From positions 24,252 to 88,251 of the forward strand of contig JAFSPS010000046.1 of assembly GCA_017451385.1 (NCBI GenBank): a DNA stretch of 64,000 nt. Reading direction: 5' to 3'. The first letter of the stretch is position 1. Every line of letters starts with the position of its first letter. The DNA is from Bacteroidales bacterium (GTDB lineage: Bacteria > Bacteroidota > Bacteroidia > Bacteroidales > P3). Shown here in pieces: positions 63,423-64,000 of the stretch. The notes beneath the pieces were generated by a model. That model made no database searches. It saw only the letters and a list, made by a program, of their open reading frames with translations, and was not told where the DNA came from. The position numbers and the translations under genes are program-made.

Positions 63423-63521
63423 AGCATCGGAGATGCTGAATTTTAATAACCCCATACAAGCGACCGAAGGGAGCGCAGTGTGGGGTAAGGAATATCAATA
63501 CTCAGCGTTTCGGAGAAACGC
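63423..63521. repeat. Structured intergenic element with three hairpins
   Basis: Hairpin 1: AGCATC-GGA-GATGCT (63423-63437). Hairpin 2: CCCCATAC (63450-63457) pairs with GTGTGGGG (63478-63485) around an inner GCG/CGC stem. Hairpin 3: GCGTTTC-GGA-GAAACGC (63505-63521). A short + strand frame across it (63310-63645, encoding ...ATEGSAVWGKEYQYSAFR...) recalls recurring short predicted peptides in related genomes, which I read as a translated dispersed repeat rather than a gene. Confidence 0.45.
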
Positions 63522-63645
63522 GACTTTGAGAGAGTTTGATAAAATTCAGTTGTATGTTATAATATTTTTTTTTATTCATGGTATTGAATTTCAGTGTAAT
63601 ATTATTAATGTCAGAGAAAACAACCCTTCGTCCCCGCATAAATAA

Positions 63646-63966
63646 TCCATATTTCCACCCTTTTTCATTGCCTACATAGCATTATTTCCACCCTTCTCAA
63701 ATAATTTTTCAAAAAAAATTAATTTTATATATGTCGTCATTACAGCATGTTACGATGCTTAATGGCAGAAACGAGAAAAAAATATTTGTCAGATTGGAAA
63801 AAGTTCGTACTTTTGCAACCGCTTTCGAGAGAGGGAGACGTGAGAGCGGGAGTGAAGCGAGAGATATTTGAAATGATGAGACAAGAGATAGCGTGTGTCG
63901 GACGCTTGTCCTAGGGGGATAGGCGGAGACACGGAACGAGTCAAGAGGGAATAAAAAAGCAATTCT
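63646..63966. other. rRNA operon leader region
   Basis: No protein gene. It holds AT-rich upstream sequence, the rRNA promoter, and a ~150-base purine-rich leader between promoter and 16S gene. Confidence 0.6.
63785..63815 (+). promoter_or_regulatory. rRNA operon promoter
   Basis: TTTG 63785-63788, exactly 19 bases, TACTTTTG 63808-63815. A perfect Bacteroidota -33/-7 arrangement, ~150 bases before the 16S gene. Confidence 0.8.
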
Positions 63967-64000
63967 TACAATGAAGAGTTTGATCCTGGCTCAGGATGAA
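63967..64000 (+). rRNA. rrs: 16S ribosomal RNA, 5' end (partial)
   Basis: The universal 5' sequence AGAGTTTGATCCTGGCTCAG lies at 63975-63994, followed by GATGAA at the window end. The mature 5' end is placed at about 63967 by analogy with Bacteroides 16S genes. Confidence 0.95.

Noticed and set aside
63310-63645. 111-residue protein gene
   Set aside because: The frame crosses three hairpins, has no family pattern, and its central peptide looks like a translated repeat.

Overview
The window reads as a chromosomal segment of an anaerobic Bacteroidales bacterium (Bacteroidota). The evidence is type IX secretion (T9SS) cargo tails and a PorQ homologue, promoters of the Bacteroidota form TTTG-N19/21-TAnnTTTG, lipoproteins and gene neighbours typical of the order (kdsD next to recQ), and hydF, which implies an [FeFe]-hydrogenase. 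The species cannot be fixed from the sequence; a gut or rumen lineage is likely. No tRNA, CRISPR array or prophage was found. The last ~35 bases are the 5' end of a 16S rRNA gene with a consensus rRNA promoter upstream.

1-25.4 kb is core chromosome, nearly all on the + strand: KdsD (cut by the window edge, - strand), RecQ, a surface lipoprotein, a flippase, FabD, GmhB, a PLP-homeostasis protein, a YitT protein, Rpe, RlmI-like methyltransferase, FolE, LolA-like chaperone, TsaB, then a coiled-coil lipoprotein operon that continues into MurL and a MurD-M20 fusion (an unusual route to D-glutamate in peptidoglycan). A C69 dipeptidase, ElbB and a HerA/YjgR ATPase follow. At 14.3-15.1 kb sit a DnaQ-like exonuclease and a decayed partner gene, related to genes in the island further on.

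25.6-42.4 kb holds four consecutive giant secreted proteins: a C10 protease with a type A-like T9SS tail, then three adhesin-like proteins with type B (gliding-motility-type) tails. All four carry ~50-residue 'GCDS' repeats. In two of them the repeats alternate between two forms that each lack one of the two conserved cysteines.

42.4-52.0 kb is an AT-rich accessory island on the - strand. One part is a WYL-regulator-led operon (WYL, DnaQ-like exonuclease, small propeller-repeat protein, two-TM protein, DUF1643-like protein). The other is a cluster of proteins with uracil-DNA-glycosylase-like motifs around a DNPH1-like deoxynucleotide N-hydrolase. Remnants of IS630, RhuM, a HAD-type gene and further exonuclease copies lie between them. 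Several members are broken, so the island is partly decaying. It is the best candidate here for an undescribed system, possibly anti-phage or nucleotide/DNA-base surveillance.

52.0-64 kb returns to core genes: PorQ, lipoate ligase, a Ser-rich secreted protein, SerS, a helix-hairpin-helix protein, a nitroreductase, an MBL hydrolase, HydF, FolA, a lipoprotein, a structured intergenic repeat-like element, and the start of an rRNA operon.
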